In this document: piece after piece, positions 36,187 to 46,282 of the stretch | Layout: every line of letters starts with the position of its first letter | Position numbering within the stretch: the first letter of the stretch is position 1 | Source: Ardenticatenaceae bacterium | GTDB taxonomy: Bacteria > Chloroflexota > Anaerolineae > Promineifilales > Promineifilaceae | DNA: 64,000 bases | NCBI GenBank assembly: GCA_011525915.1 | Contig: WYBM01000021.1 | Span: forward strand, 62,001-126,000 | Reading direction: 5' to 3' | Made by a program: the position numbers and the translations under genes | Notes under the pieces: model-generated | Told to the model about the DNA's origin: nothing | The model's input: only the letters and a program-made list of their open reading frames with translations | The model's database searches: none

Positions 36187-36214
36187 CACGATCATGAGAC
36201 ACATAGGAGTATCC

Positions 36215-37609
36215 ATGAAGCAACTTTCGGCACACTTCATGCCCTTTGCTGAGCGTATGCAAGCGGAAGGATTACCAGACATTTTTGTTCATACCTTTGC
36301 CCATTACTATGAGCAGTTAGCCAAAGGCGTCACCGGGTTGATTACCGAATCAGAGATTGAGCCTGTGGGCTTATTACCCGATGTGACCCAATTTTCAGAA
36401 GAACTGGCGGAAGTGGGTGAGCGGGTGTTGCCACGCACGGCCGTTATCAAATTAAACGGTGGTCTGGGCACAAGCATGGGGTTAGAACAGGCCAAATCGC
36501 TGCTTGTTGTCAAAAATAACCTCACCTTTCTGGATGTGATTGCCCGGCAATCTATTCGTATGGACGTCCCTCTTATTCTCATGGACAGCTTCAGCACACA
36601 AGAAGAATCACTGGCGGTGGTGTGCCAGTATGAGGAATTAGAGACCGCGCTGCCCCGCAGCTTTTTGCAGCACAAAGAACCCAAGATCAGATGTTCTGAT
36701 CTGTTGCCGGTGGATTGGCCCGCTAACCCCAGCCTGGAATGGTGCCCCCCAGGGCACGGCGATATTTATACAGCCCTGGTAACCAGCGGTACGTTAGATG
36801 CGCTGCTGGCACAAGGGTATGAGTATGCCTTTGTTTCTAATGCAGATAATCTAGGGGCGGTGATTGATTACCCCATTTTGGGTTACTTTGCCCATCATGG
36901 GCTTCCATTTATGATGGAAGTGGCCGATCGCACCAGGATGGATAGAAAAGGAGGGCATCTGGCGCAGCAGCGTGATGGTCGGCTCATTCTGCGTGAATCT
37001 GCTCAATGCCCGGAAGAGGATCAGGATGCATTTCAGGACATTACACGTTATAAATATTTCAACACCAATAACCTATGGCTGCACCTGCCGACGTTACAGC
37101 GGGTCATGGTCAGGCAAGATTACAGATTGGGGCTGCCCATGATCCGCAATCGAAAGACAGTGGACCCACGTGATGTTACCTCTACCCCTGTATACCAGTT
37201 AGAGACAGCGATGGGTTCAGCCCTGGCCGTATTTAAAGGGGCGCAGGCTGTTCGGGTACCGCGGTCGCGGTTCGCCCCGGTTAAGACCACCAATGAACTG
37301 CTGTTGATTCGTTCTGACGCGTATGTCCTGGCCGCAGATTTTCGTGTAGCCCCGACCCAGGCACAGCAGTCAGCGCAAACCGTGGTTTTGCTAGACCCTG
37401 AGCACTTTAAGTTTGTTTCAGACCTGGAAGCCAGGTTTCCGCACGGCGCCCCCTCGCTGGCATCATGTACCCGGTTTGAGGTAGAGGGTGACGTATGTTT
37501 TGGGCCAGGCGTGGTTTGCCAGGGAGAAGTGAAGATCATGAACAAACGTAGGCAGCAGGTGCAAATTGCGGAGGGGGCTGTCATGCAAGGGACTTACTGT
37601 TTTGATTAA
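36215..37609 (+). CDS. UTP-glucose-1-phosphate uridylyltransferase, eukaryotic (UDPGP) type
   Basis: 464 residues. The nucleotide-binding loop LNGGLGTSMG and the sugar-binding stretches CPPGHGDIYTAL, FVSNADNLGAVID and KTTNELLLIRSD are diagnostic for UDPGP-family pyrophosphorylases, found in eukaryotes and scattered bacteria, unrelated to GalU. It makes UDP-glucose for polysaccharides and glycolipids, which suits the surface operon at 4786-17425. The ATG at 36215 follows TAGGAG at proper distance; an earlier ATG at 36194 lacks one. Confidence 0.93.
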   Translation: MKQLSAHFMPFAERMQAEGLPDIFVHTFAHYYEQLAKGVTGLITESEIEPVGLLPDVTQFSEELAEVGERVLPRTAVIKLNGGLGTSMGLEQAKSLLVVKNNLTFLDVIARQSIRMDVPLILMDSFSTQEESLAVVCQYEELETALPRSFLQHKEPKIRCSDLLPVDWPANPSLEWCPPGHGDIYTALVTSGTLDALLAQGYEYAFVSNADNLGAVIDYPILGYFAHHGLPFMMEVADRTRMDRKGGHLAQQRDGRLILRESAQCPEEDQDAFQDITRYKYFNTNNLWLHLPTLQRVMVRQDYRLGLPMIRNRKTVDPRDVTSTPVYQLETAMGSALAVFKGAQAVRVPRSRFAPVKTTNELLLIRSDAYVLAADFRVAPTQAQQSAQTVVLLDPEHFKFVSDLEARFPHGAPSLASCTRFEVEGDVCFGPGVVCQGEVKIMNKRRQQVQIAEGAVMQGTYCFD

Positions 37610-37656
37610 CGTTGTGATGACCATCATAAAATGAGGAGGTTCAATAAAAGACAACT

Positions 37657-38076
37657 ATGTTTGAACATATATTAGTTCCGCTGGATTTTTCAGAGAGGAA
37701 TAAGCAGGCTTTGGATATTGCCGTGAAGCTGGCCCAAGTGGGTCACGGCCGTGTTTGCCTGCTGCATGTCATTAAGCAAATTGCCGGCAGCAGCTTTGAT
37801 GAGTTCGCTGACTTCTATGAAAAACTAGAGGGTGAGGCACAAGAAAAAATGGAAGCTTTGATAGCCCATTTGCAAAATATAGACGTGCCTATAACGATGC
37901 AAATCCTGGTTGGCCATCGGGTGCAGGAGATTGTCAATGTGGCTGCCGAACAGCAAGTAGACCTGATCATTATGAATTCTCATAAGGTCGATCTGCAAAA
38001 TCCAGATGAAGGATGGGGGACCATAAGTTATAAAGTGGGTGTCCTGGCACAATGTCCTATCTTATTGGTAAAGTGA
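37657..38076 (+). CDS. Universal stress protein, UspA family
   Basis: 139 residues: HILVPLDFSERNKQALDIAV at the start, LVGHRVQEIVNVAAEQQVDLIIMNSHK and CPILLVK at the end. The ATP-binding G-2X-G-9X-GS signature is not intact (NSHKVDLQNPDEGWGTIS), so it may belong to the non-ATP-binding group. The only ATG in frame lies 17 bases after a strong GGAGG, an unusually long distance. Confidence 0.88.
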   Translation: MFEHILVPLDFSERNKQALDIAVKLAQVGHGRVCLLHVIKQIAGSSFDEFADFYEKLEGEAQEKMEALIAHLQNIDVPITMQILVGHRVQEIVNVAAEQQVDLIIMNSHKVDLQNPDEGWGTISYKVGVLAQCPILLVK

Positions 38077-38098
38077 TGTTTGGTTGCCGATTATCTGA

Positions 38099-40231
38099 TT
38101 ACTTGCTGGCCCGGGGAGCATCGGCTGGCAGTATCTGATGTATCATCTGAATTAACTGCTCTACGTGAAACGGCTTTGGCAAGAAGCTTACCTGGGCCAT
38201 TTGCCAAAACTCAGACGCTATCTCTACTTCACCGAGCCCCGATAAGATCAGAATGGGCAAGTCTGCCTTTTTCTCTCTGAGGGCCTTTAATGTTTTGTCG
38301 CCACTGAGTACAGGCATGGTCATGTCCAGAATGACCATATCTACTTCGTGCAGATGATTCTGGAATTTCTCCAGCGCGACACGGCCGTTTTCAGCCTCAA
38401 CAGTGCTAAAACCCGCCATCTGTAAGATATCAATAAGCGCTGCACGAATAATGCTTTCATCTTCAATCACCAGTATATGTCCGGTGCCTGAAAACGCCCG
38501 CAAAGACAGCTCTTGTTCGACCACATGCTTTTGTTCGACCACTGGGAAGTAAACCTGAAACGTGGTGCCCTGACCGGGAGCACTAAAGACAGCTATCTCC
38601 CCCTGATGATCATGGATAATGCCTTGAACGGCGGCCAGCCCTAACCCCCGCCCTGCAGATTTTGTGGTAAAAAACGGATCAAAGATGCGTGTTATTATCT
38701 CCTCCTCCATCCCTTTTCCGGTATCGGCAACGGTAAAAAGAATGTAACCACCTGGGGCCAGGGTTGTGGAAGCGATCATCGTTTTCTCTGATAGTGTGCA
38801 AACAGTTGTTTGCACATTTACACTACCTCCCTGGCCTTCATAAGCTTCAGCCGCATTGATAATTAAGTTCATAACCACCTGTTGAATTTGGCCGGCATCA
38901 GCCTCAATGGCCGGCAGCTCTGGCGCTAACTCAGCGTGGAGTACAACCGACTTGGGCAGGGTAGCTTCCAACAGGCTAAAATTATCTTCGATGAGGGTGT
39001 TTAAGTTTAAGGGCTTTTTCTCAAAGTGCCCTTTACCGGAATAAGCCAGCAGTTGGTGCGTGAGTTGTGCCGAACGTTCAGCGACACGCATGATCTGTTG
39101 AATATTAGGCCGGGCAGGTGAATCTGGCCGGGCTTTAAGCAGGGCCAGCGAGGTTTCTGCCATGATGGCTGTCAGTAGATTGTTGAAATCATGGGCGATG
39201 CCTCCGGCCAGGACCCCCAGACTCTCTAATTTTTGTGCCCGGCGCATGGCATCTTCCATTTGTTTGCGTTCGCTGATATCTTCAATAACGGCAATAAAGT
39301 ATTTGGCACGGCCGTCTTCACCGCGTACCGTGGAAACTGTCAGGTTTACCCAAATGAGATCACCATTTTTGCGGAAGTACCGTTTCTCAAGTGAGTAAGT
39401 GTTAATTTCACCGGCCAGGACTTGTTGCGCCAGGGTTACATCTTTTGCCAAATCTTCGGGGTAGGTAAACTCCTGGTAATGTAAGTTGATCATCTCGTCT
39501 GGGGAGTAGCCCAGAATATCACAAAATCGTTGGTTGATGCGCAGGATACGGCCGTTTGGTGCCGTGTGAGAAATGCCCACGGCGGCCTGCTCAAACGTGT
39601 TACGAAAACGTTCTTCACTTTCCAGCAGCTCTTTTTCTTTTTGCTGACGCTGCCTGATTTCTGCCAGTAACTCATTGTTTTTTTGTATCAACTCTAACGA
39701 GCGCTGGTTAACCTGCTCCTCCAATGTTTCATTCATTTGCTGTAAAGCATTTTCGGCCTCTTCCCTTTCAGCAATTTCCTTTTGCAATTGGGAATTTTGC
39801 GTTACCAGGCGTTTCTTCAAGAAATGCAAAGACAGATGTGTTTCTACACGTGCTAATACTTCCTCAATCTGGAAGGGCTTGGTGATGTAATCAACCCCGC
39901 CTGCGGCAAAGGCCGTTACTTTATCATCTAAGGCGTCTAAGGCGCTAATGAATATAATTGGCACGTCAGCCGTTGTGGGGGAAGCCTTTAACTGCCGGCA
40001 AACTTCATACCCATTCATACCCGGCATATTAATATCTAGCAAAATCAGGTCGGGTGGCCGGGTTTGCACGATCATCATGGCTGTGGGCCCATTGGGCGCT
40101 CCTCGAACGTGGTACCCGTGCTGAGAAAGCATGATGGAAAGCGCACGCAAGTTTGGCAGTTTGTCGTCTACAATGAGAATATCCCCCCCCATGGTTGGTT
40201 CGATGACTAAATCTTTATCAACCTTAACCAT
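38099..40231 (-). CDS. Hybrid histidine kinase: REC-PAS-HisKA-HATPase-REC
   Basis: 710 residues, soluble. Receiver with Asp66 (LILLDINMPG), coiled coil about 140-205, PAS domain about 205-325, phospho-acceptor His347 in GGIAHDFNNLL, ATPase with GKGMEEEI and GRGLGLAAVQG, and a second receiver with Asp636 (LDMTMP). The GIAHDFNN box is typical of a group of soluble hybrid kinases. The ATG at 40231 is set by GGAGAAG. It lies 58 bases after the larger kinase at 40290, probably in one transcript and signalling chain. Confidence 0.9.
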   Translation of the reverse strand: MVKVDKDLVIEPTMGGDILIVDDKLPNLRALSIMLSQHGYHVRGAPNGPTAMMIVQTRPPDLILLDINMPGMNGYEVCRQLKASPTTADVPIIFISALDALDDKVTAFAAGGVDYITKPFQIEEVLARVETHLSLHFLKKRLVTQNSQLQKEIAEREEAENALQQMNETLEEQVNQRSLELIQKNNELLAEIRQRQQKEKELLESEERFRNTFEQAAVGISHTAPNGRILRINQRFCDILGYSPDEMINLHYQEFTYPEDLAKDVTLAQQVLAGEINTYSLEKRYFRKNGDLIWVNLTVSTVRGEDGRAKYFIAVIEDISERKQMEDAMRRAQKLESLGVLAGGIAHDFNNLLTAIMAETSLALLKARPDSPARPNIQQIMRVAERSAQLTHQLLAYSGKGHFEKKPLNLNTLIEDNFSLLEATLPKSVVLHAELAPELPAIEADAGQIQQVVMNLIINAAEAYEGQGGSVNVQTTVCTLSEKTMIASTTLAPGGYILFTVADTGKGMEEEIITRIFDPFFTTKSAGRGLGLAAVQGIIHDHQGEIAVFSAPGQGTTFQVYFPVVEQKHVVEQELSLRAFSGTGHILVIEDESIIRAALIDILQMAGFSTVEAENGRVALEKFQNHLHEVDMVILDMTMPVLSGDKTLKALREKKADLPILILSGLGEVEIASEFWQMAQVSFLPKPFHVEQLIQMIHQILPADAPRASK

Positions 40232-40289
40232 AGCTGCTTCTCCATACCCAGGGTGGCCGCCTAGCGGCAGGGGGTTTAAGCATGTTCGT

Positions 40290-43200
40290 TTATGCCTTGC
40301 CCATTTTGCCTTGAGTGAGCGCCACCAACTTGTCAAAGCGATATTCATGGGCCAAAGTCTCCAATGAAGAAGCAATTTGTGGCTGGCTGGCTTTTATCTG
40401 ATTGATAAGAGACAATACCTCTGCCGATTCGCCCACTTTGGCTGCCGCCCCCAATGCTTGAACCCAGTCAGATGGCAGGGTGGCGAATATCGCCGGCTCC
40501 AATAATAAAGGGAGTAGTCGGTCTGCGGTTGTATCCCTTTCCATATCTTCTTCCGCAAATATAAACTGTGCTGAGAGGTGGTAAGCTAATAAGTTAAACA
40601 GCACGGTTTCTTGTAGGGGTGTGCGGGCAACATCGTCGCAGCCAGAGGCAAACATTGCGTGGCGGTCCTCATCCAGGGTGCTGGCCGTTAACCCAATGAT
40701 AATGACGGCCTGGCCTTGTGGCAATGAGCGAATGGCTTGCACCGTTTTGTGCCCGTCCCTGACGGTCACAGGCATAGCTATCCAGATCAGGTGGGGTTGC
40801 CAGGTGTGGAAGAGGTCAACAGCCTCACGGCCGTGACGCGCTTCCCGTACCATAAATCCCGTCCCTTCCATTAATTCTCTTAAAACCTGGCGGCTTTCGG
40901 CCTTATCATCCACCACCAGGATGCGGTAGTCTGGCTGACCCGGCGCCAGGCTGATGATGCGGTGTCTGGGCAGCCTTACGGGCACATCCGCTTCCGTAAC
41001 GTATGTCACATCAATCTCAAAGGTGAATGTTGATCCCTGGCCTACCTGGCTGGAGACTGCCAGGTTGCCACCCATTAACTGCACAAAGTGCTGGCTGATG
41101 GCTAACCCCAGCCCCGTTCCCTCCTGTGACTGCCGGCCGCTACGTGTCTGGGTAAACGGCTCGAATAGAAGCAGTTGCTCTTCCGGGGCAATACCTACCC
41201 CGGTGTCCATAACGGCAAAGCGCAGCCGACCCCGGCCGACCCCCTCTACTGGCTGCTGGTTAATGATCAGGGTGATATGCCCCTGTTCCGTAAACCGGAT
41301 GGCGTTGCTCAGCAGATTTAGCAAAATCTGCCGCAGTTTGCGCTCATCGGTGCAGATGTAACGTGGCAGGTTGTCGGTTTTATCTATATGCAATACCAAC
41401 CCTTTGCGCTCAGCCCGCAGACGTACCATGGCTTCCAGGTCTTGTAAGGTTTGATGCAGATCAAACCCACTTTCAACCAGGAAAGCCTTGCCGGCTTCGA
41501 TTTTTGACATCTCCAGTATATCGTTTATTAAGTCTAAAAGATGTTCGCCACTGCGGGCAATGATGCGTGAATTTTCCTGGTGCCTGGGCGGCAGCGCCTC
41601 ATCCCGTGCAGCCAGTTGGGCAAAGCTGAGAATAGCGTTTAAGGGAGTGCGTAATTCATGGCTCATGTTTGCCAGGAAGGTGCTCTTGGCCCGGCTGGCC
41701 GCTTCTGCCTCTTCTTTAGCCTTATGCAGCTCTTGATTTGTGACAAAAAGCTGTTCGGTGCGTTCGCGGACGCGCTCTTCCAGTTCGGCATTAAGGGTAT
41801 GGATGATTCTTTCGGCCTCCATGCGTTGGGTGATATCGGTGGTTACGGCGCATAGGGCGTACATCTCCCCCTTGTCATTAAGCAGGGGAAATTTTAAGGC
41901 CAGGAAGGTGCGCTCTTCCCCATCAAGCGTAAGAGTATATTCAAAGCTGGTGGGGCGTTTGGTGTGCATGATATACAGGTCATCGTTTAAACTGTATGTG
42001 GCTAACTCTGGCGAATAAAGTTGGTAACTGACCTGGCCTATGATGTCGGCTTCAGACTTCTGGTACATATCACGGTATTGTTTGTTAGCCAGCAGGATAC
42101 GGCCGTCTAAATCTTGCATGTAAATCATGGCCGGTGTGTTATCCATGATCGCTTGCAGCCGGGCTTCGCTCTGGCGCAAGGCCTGTTCTGCCTCTTTCTG
42201 CCGGGTAATATCGCGGATAATGCCAATATACCCCAAAATGTGAGGCCGGACGTCTGATACAATGCCCCCTACGGTTTCACTAAGGAAAGTACGGCCGTCT
42301 TTACACCGGTAGCGCATTTCATAAGACTTTAACTGCTGCGCTACTTCATCCCACCTGGTAGGAACCTGGCCCAGGAAATCGGTCATCTTTTGGAAATCTG
42401 CCTCATTGGCATAAATGGACTGGATTTTCTGCCCTACTATCTCTTCAGAGGTGTACCCAAACAACCTGGTAAAAGCCGGGTTAACCCGCCGGATGTAACG
42501 GTTGGCATCCACAAAAACCACAGCATCAGGAATAGACGTGAAGATGGTCTCTAACTCAGCTTGCTGGCGGCGCAGCGCCTGTTCGGCTGTTTTACGGGCC
42601 GTAATATCTATGCAGCTGCCCATGACCCCGATGATAGTACCATGCCCATCACGTAGGGGTGTTTTGCAAGAAAGGACGATGCGCGAGCCGCCTGGTGTAA
42701 GAATCTGTTCTTCAAAAACCATTTCCTGGCCGGTAGACATCACTTCTAAATCAGTCTGGCGCAGGCTGGCGGCCAACGCTGGCGGCAGCAATTCTGCGTC
42801 TGTATACCCTATGGGATTGGTATGCCAATACTCCAGGTTTTCCAGGTTAGAACTGGTGTAACGGCCGTGGTAATCCTTTGTGAAAATAGCCACGGGCGCG
42901 CTTTCAAACAGCGTTTTATACCGGGTTTCGCTTTCCCGTAAAGCCGCCTCAGCGGCCACACGAACTTCAATTTCCTGCCGGGCTTTTTCATAGAGGTGGG
43001 CGTTTTCCAGGGCTATGCCCGCGGCATTGGCCAATAGTTCCAGCCGGCTGGCATCTTGTTGGGCAAACTGTCCAGGCCTTTTGCCGTCCAGCCGCAGCAA
43101 GCCTATAACACGCTGACGTACACAAATGGGCACACATAAATAAGAGCGTATCCAGCCCGTGTCAGTAAGTACTACCCATTGAGGTTCTTGCTGAGTGTCA

Positions 43201-43943
43201 TGAACAACCATGGGTTTTGCCGTTTGCACCACAGCCTGGTCTATGGGCAAATCGGTCAGAGTGTAAGTCTCGTTTATATAATTGGGTCCGCTGTCATCTG
43301 TTTCATAGCCTCTGGAGCCCACAATTTGCACGGTGGTGTGGCTGATGATAAGGGCAATGTTGGCGGTGCTGTAGGTAACCAGGCGGGCGACCTGGGTTAG
43401 AATCTCGTCTAACACGGCCGTGACATCGGTATGTGACGTGAGCGCCAGGGTTACTTCTGAAAGGGTTTCGGCCAGCAGGCGGTGCTCACGCTCCTCACGC
43501 AGCCATCTTTCTTTTTCCCGCTCAGCTTCTTTATGCGCACTGGTGTCGGTGACAAATGCAATGACAAAAGCGTGCCCCTGTTCTTCAATATAACTAAGAC
43601 CGACTTCAACAGGAAACTCGCGGCCATCCCGGTGCACGGCCGTTAAATTCTGGCCGCTCATGAGCCGATTCGCACGCTGGGCCCTGTATGTATGCACATG
43701 TTTCTCATGAATGGAGCGGTGCCTGGCCGGAATTAATATATCCAGGGGCTGACCGAGCAGTTCCCCAGCTTTGTAGCCGAACATCTCGCCAGCTTTAAGA
43801 TTATGCATCAAAATACGGTCGTGGGCGTCAATGATAAGAATGCCCTCGAACGCAGTTTTAAATACATGCTGGAATAGCTCACTGCCCTGGCTAACAGGCC
43901 AGGGCATGGTATGATTATCAGGTTCTTGTGGCCAATCACTCAT
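40290..43943 (-). CDS. Multi-PAS/GAF hybrid histidine kinase with degenerate receiver
   Basis: About 1217 residues: PAS (about 20-140), GAF (about 160-320), three further PAS domains, coiled coil, HisKA with MSHELRTPLNAIL, HATPase (MDTGVGIAPEEQ, GTGLGLAISQHF), then a receiver-like domain. In that receiver the phospho-acceptor region reads LIWIAMPVTVRDG: the expected Asp-Met-Arg-Met block is missing its Asp. The C-terminal 110 residues are helical and could be an Hpt-like bundle, but no clear Hpt His motif is seen. It probably signals to the hybrid kinase downstream. Confidence 0.88.
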   Translation of the reverse strand: MSDWPQEPDNHTMPWPVSQGSELFQHVFKTAFEGILIIDAHDRILMHNLKAGEMFGYKAGELLGQPLDILIPARHRSIHEKHVHTYRAQRANRLMSGQNLTAVHRDGREFPVEVGLSYIEEQGHAFVIAFVTDTSAHKEAEREKERWLREEREHRLLAETLSEVTLALTSHTDVTAVLDEILTQVARLVTYSTANIALIISHTTVQIVGSRGYETDDSGPNYINETYTLTDLPIDQAVVQTAKPMVVHDTQQEPQWVVLTDTGWIRSYLCVPICVRQRVIGLLRLDGKRPGQFAQQDASRLELLANAAGIALENAHLYEKARQEIEVRVAAEAALRESETRYKTLFESAPVAIFTKDYHGRYTSSNLENLEYWHTNPIGYTDAELLPPALAASLRQTDLEVMSTGQEMVFEEQILTPGGSRIVLSCKTPLRDGHGTIIGVMGSCIDITARKTAEQALRRQQAELETIFTSIPDAVVFVDANRYIRRVNPAFTRLFGYTSEEIVGQKIQSIYANEADFQKMTDFLGQVPTRWDEVAQQLKSYEMRYRCKDGRTFLSETVGGIVSDVRPHILGYIGIIRDITRQKEAEQALRQSEARLQAIMDNTPAMIYMQDLDGRILLANKQYRDMYQKSEADIIGQVSYQLYSPELATYSLNDDLYIMHTKRPTSFEYTLTLDGEERTFLALKFPLLNDKGEMYALCAVTTDITQRMEAERIIHTLNAELEERVRERTEQLFVTNQELHKAKEEAEAASRAKSTFLANMSHELRTPLNAILSFAQLAARDEALPPRHQENSRIIARSGEHLLDLINDILEMSKIEAGKAFLVESGFDLHQTLQDLEAMVRLRAERKGLVLHIDKTDNLPRYICTDERKLRQILLNLLSNAIRFTEQGHITLIINQQPVEGVGRGRLRFAVMDTGVGIAPEEQLLLFEPFTQTRSGRQSQEGTGLGLAISQHFVQLMGGNLAVSSQVGQGSTFTFEIDVTYVTEADVPVRLPRHRIISLAPGQPDYRILVVDDKAESRQVLRELMEGTGFMVREARHGREAVDLFHTWQPHLIWIAMPVTVRDGHKTVQAIRSLPQGQAVIIIGLTASTLDEDRHAMFASGCDDVARTPLQETVLFNLLAYHLSAQFIFAEEDMERDTTADRLLPLLLEPAIFATLPSDWVQALGAAAKVGESAEVLSLINQIKASQPQIASSLETLAHEYRFDKLVALTQGKMGKA

Positions 43944-44079
43944 AACGCTATTTAACGATCCTAAACACAACAACGCAGTTTAACATAGCCGTCTGTTGTT
44001 GTGAATGGCTAATTGGTCAAGTGATGGTTCGATGTTGAAACAAATTGCCCCTGGCAGACATTTTTTTGGAGGTGCCTGA

Positions 44080-45222
44080 ATGGCAGATACACAGTATTAT
44101 CAAAACGATCCCCGGTGGAAAGATGTCAAAATTGGCACGGACGCCCACATGACCATTGGCATGGTGGGCTGCCTGCTCACCAGCCTGACAATGGTCATGA
44201 ATCACTTTGGCGCCAACGAAACCCCGGCTACGTTAAATCAACGTATGGCCGCCAGTGGTGGGTTTAGCGGCGCGTGGATTAAGTCCGCCATGGTGCCGGC
44301 GCAGTTCTCACAACTGGGTGTCAAGCGGCAGCAGTACATGGAGTGCAAAAACCAGCCAGCGCCAATGGCTGACATTGACGCTGGGTTGGCCGCCGGATCA
44401 CTTGTTGTTGTCCAGGTAGACCGGGAGGAAGACCGCGCCTTTGAAGAGGAAGATGGTCATTGGGTAGTTCTGGTGCAAAAGGAGGCAGATGATTACCACA
44501 TGTGGGACCCCTGGAAGAAGGAAGGTGCGCCTGATACGTTGGTGGCCCGTTATGGCTTTGGTTACAAAAAGCCAGAAGAGATCATTCAGGCGGTCATCTG
44601 GCATGGCAGGGGTGATCTGCCAAAGGTGGCAGATAAACCGGTGCCGCCTGCAGTACCCGCCGAGCCATCTACCCCCACCTCACCGGCTGGCCCAGCCGGT
44701 GGCGATGATCAGCCTTTGGCCGTGAAGCCTACGGTGGCGTTGACACTGCGCCGCCAGCCAATCATTGATCCGGCGAACGTCATGAAACCGCTGCCGGTCA
44801 CGGCCGTTCTGCGTGTGCTGGATGCCCCTTCCCAGGCACGGGCCAAAATTGGGCAACAACACCAATGGCTGCGCGTGCGTGAACCCGAAGGGGCCGAAGG
44901 GTATGTGGCAGCCTGGTATGTGCAGGAAACGGCCGTGGCCGCTTCCCCCGTGCCGGCCACCTTTGAACCCCCGCCGCATCTGCCTGCACAACCGGCCGTC
45001 AAACTGCTGGTGAAAACCACCGGTGATGGCGTCTCCTTCCGTTCTGCCCCACGTGTGGCAGATGACACGTTTGTCACTCAACTGGCCATAGGCACAGAAT
45101 TACAGGTCATAGAATCTGGCACACCAGCCAGCAAGATTGGGGTCCAGGGGCAGTGGCTCAACGTACAATTGACGGACGGCCGTCAGGGATACGTAGCCGC
45201 CTGGTTCGTGACCAGGGCATAA
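44080..45222 (+). CDS. C39-like papain-fold peptidase with two SH3 domains
   Basis: 380 residues. Residues 1-170 match Peptidase_C39_2: Cys31 in GMVGCLLTS, His127 in DGHWVVLV and Asp143 in MWDPW. A Pro-rich linker follows, then SH3b domains at about 235-295 and 310-378. No signal peptide or TM helix is visible, although SH3b domains usually bind walls. It may be exported by another route or act after lysis; amidase or protease activity cannot be told apart. A hairpin at 45230-45256 follows. Confidence 0.8.
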   Translation: MADTQYYQNDPRWKDVKIGTDAHMTIGMVGCLLTSLTMVMNHFGANETPATLNQRMAASGGFSGAWIKSAMVPAQFSQLGVKRQQYMECKNQPAPMADIDAGLAAGSLVVVQVDREEDRAFEEEDGHWVVLVQKEADDYHMWDPWKKEGAPDTLVARYGFGYKKPEEIIQAVIWHGRGDLPKVADKPVPPAVPAEPSTPTSPAGPAGGDDQPLAVKPTVALTLRRQPIIDPANVMKPLPVTAVLRVLDAPSQARAKIGQQHQWLRVREPEGAEGYVAAWYVQETAVAASPVPATFEPPPHLPAQPAVKLLVKTTGDGVSFRSAPRVADDTFVTQLAIGTELQVIESGTPASKIGVQGQWLNVQLTDGRQGYVAAWFVTRA

Positions 45223-45229
45223 TCTATGG

Positions 45230-45259
45230 CGCCAGGCGCAGCCCCAGCGCCTGGCGTTT
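45230..45259 (+). terminator. Probable terminator after the C39-like gene
   Basis: Perfect 10-pair stem CGCCAGGCGC (45230-45239) / GCGCCTGGCG (45247-45256) with a 7-base loop, followed by only TTTA. Strong stem, weak T-run. It lies in the convergent gap with the anti-sigma gene. Confidence 0.5.
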
Positions 45260-45289
45260 ACCACAATGGACAGCATCACCCTATGCGTT

Positions 45290-46282
45290 TTACTCTGTAG
45301 CTGGTAGTAATGACTCGGCAATCTTTAATGTCTCATCTTGTGATAAGTTCTTACTGAAGAACCAGAACAGAAAGTCATCTTCTTGCCATAGAAGCATGTT
45401 CCACTGTGACAGCACTGGCTCACCCGCCTCATTATAGGTCTGGCCCTGGTTAGATTGTTCTACCCAAACCCCCGGCTGTCCCCGCACCGTCAGTTCCACC
45501 ACAGGTGCGTCTCCCACCGGCCACTCAAATGCGGGCACGTCCCCCTCGGAAGAAGGGGCATAAATTTGCCGCAGCAGGAAATAACCGTCCCGTTCGTGGG
45601 GGTTGTCGTACTCCGTAGAGACTTCATAAAACGTGCCATCGCGGCTTTGCAGCAGCTGAATGCGCAATAATTCATACCCGGTTGGTATATAGTGGGGTGC
45701 CAAAACGGCAAAACCAGCCATCTGGCTGGCTGTTGCCGCATCAGCTACATTGGCTTCTGGCATCCCAATCCCCGGTGGGTTGGTTTTAAGATCATCTGGG
45801 GATGGTGTGGAAGGTATCTCTGTCGGTAGGGGGGTAGGGGTGCGGGTCAGCATTTGCTCCGGTAATGTGGGGTTGTCTGTAATAGTTACCGGGCCGCTTT
45901 GCGCCAGTATGGCTCTGGCCCAAGCGCGCCCCGGCGGGTAAAGCCAAACGGCCATAACCAGGCAGGCAGCCCCTAGAAGCAGGGCGGCAAATGCCTGACG
46001 CCAGGTGAAAAACTTTTTTGTTGAGGACTGGTTTCTGAGCATAGCCATCTTCTTTTTTTCTCCCTTTTTGGTGGTTTCGGCCATTAATTCTGCCCGCAGC
46101 CGCTGCTGGAATGCCTCATGGGTAGGTGGTTGGGCCCGGGCTAACCAATGAATAAATTCGCCAAATGCGTCACTGGCCGGGGGCTCGTCCTGGCCGGCCA
46201 GTATGGCTTCAATTTGTTGCAGCAGGTGTTGTTCCTGCTCTGCCAGCTCTTCCTGTTCGTCGTTAGGGTACGTGTTTTTCAT
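45290..46282 (-). CDS. Anti-sigma-factor-like membrane protein with DUF4367-type domain
   Basis: About 330 residues: cytoplasmic N-terminus (1-90), one TM helix (about 96-115), and an extracytoplasmic C-terminal domain resembling DUF4367 (GFAVLAPHYIPTGYELLRIQ, YFLLRQIYAP). It overlaps the end of the ECF sigma gene, the usual place for its antagonist. The N-terminal part lacks the zinc HxxxCxxC motif, so binding would be of a zinc-free type. ATGs at 46288 and 46282 are possible. Confidence 0.75.
   Translation of the reverse strand: MKNTYPNDEQEELAEQEQHLLQQIEAILAGQDEPPASDAFGEFIHWLARAQPPTHEAFQQRLRAELMAETTKKGEKKKMAMLRNQSSTKKFFTWRQAFAALLLGAACLVMAVWLYPPGRAWARAILAQSGPVTITDNPTLPEQMLTRTPTPLPTEIPSTPSPDDLKTNPPGIGMPEANVADAATASQMAGFAVLAPHYIPTGYELLRIQLLQSRDGTFYEVSTEYDNPHERDGYFLLRQIYAPSSEGDVPAFEWPVGDAPVVELTVRGQPGVWVEQSNQGQTYNEAGEPVLSQWNMLLWQEDDFLFWFFSKNLSQDETLKIAESLLPATE

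Noticed and set aside
38083..38095. GTTGCCGATT, identical to one stem arm of the 120-bp repeat
   Set aside because: Only this 10-base arm matches; the partner arm and the remaining element are absent, so chance is likely.
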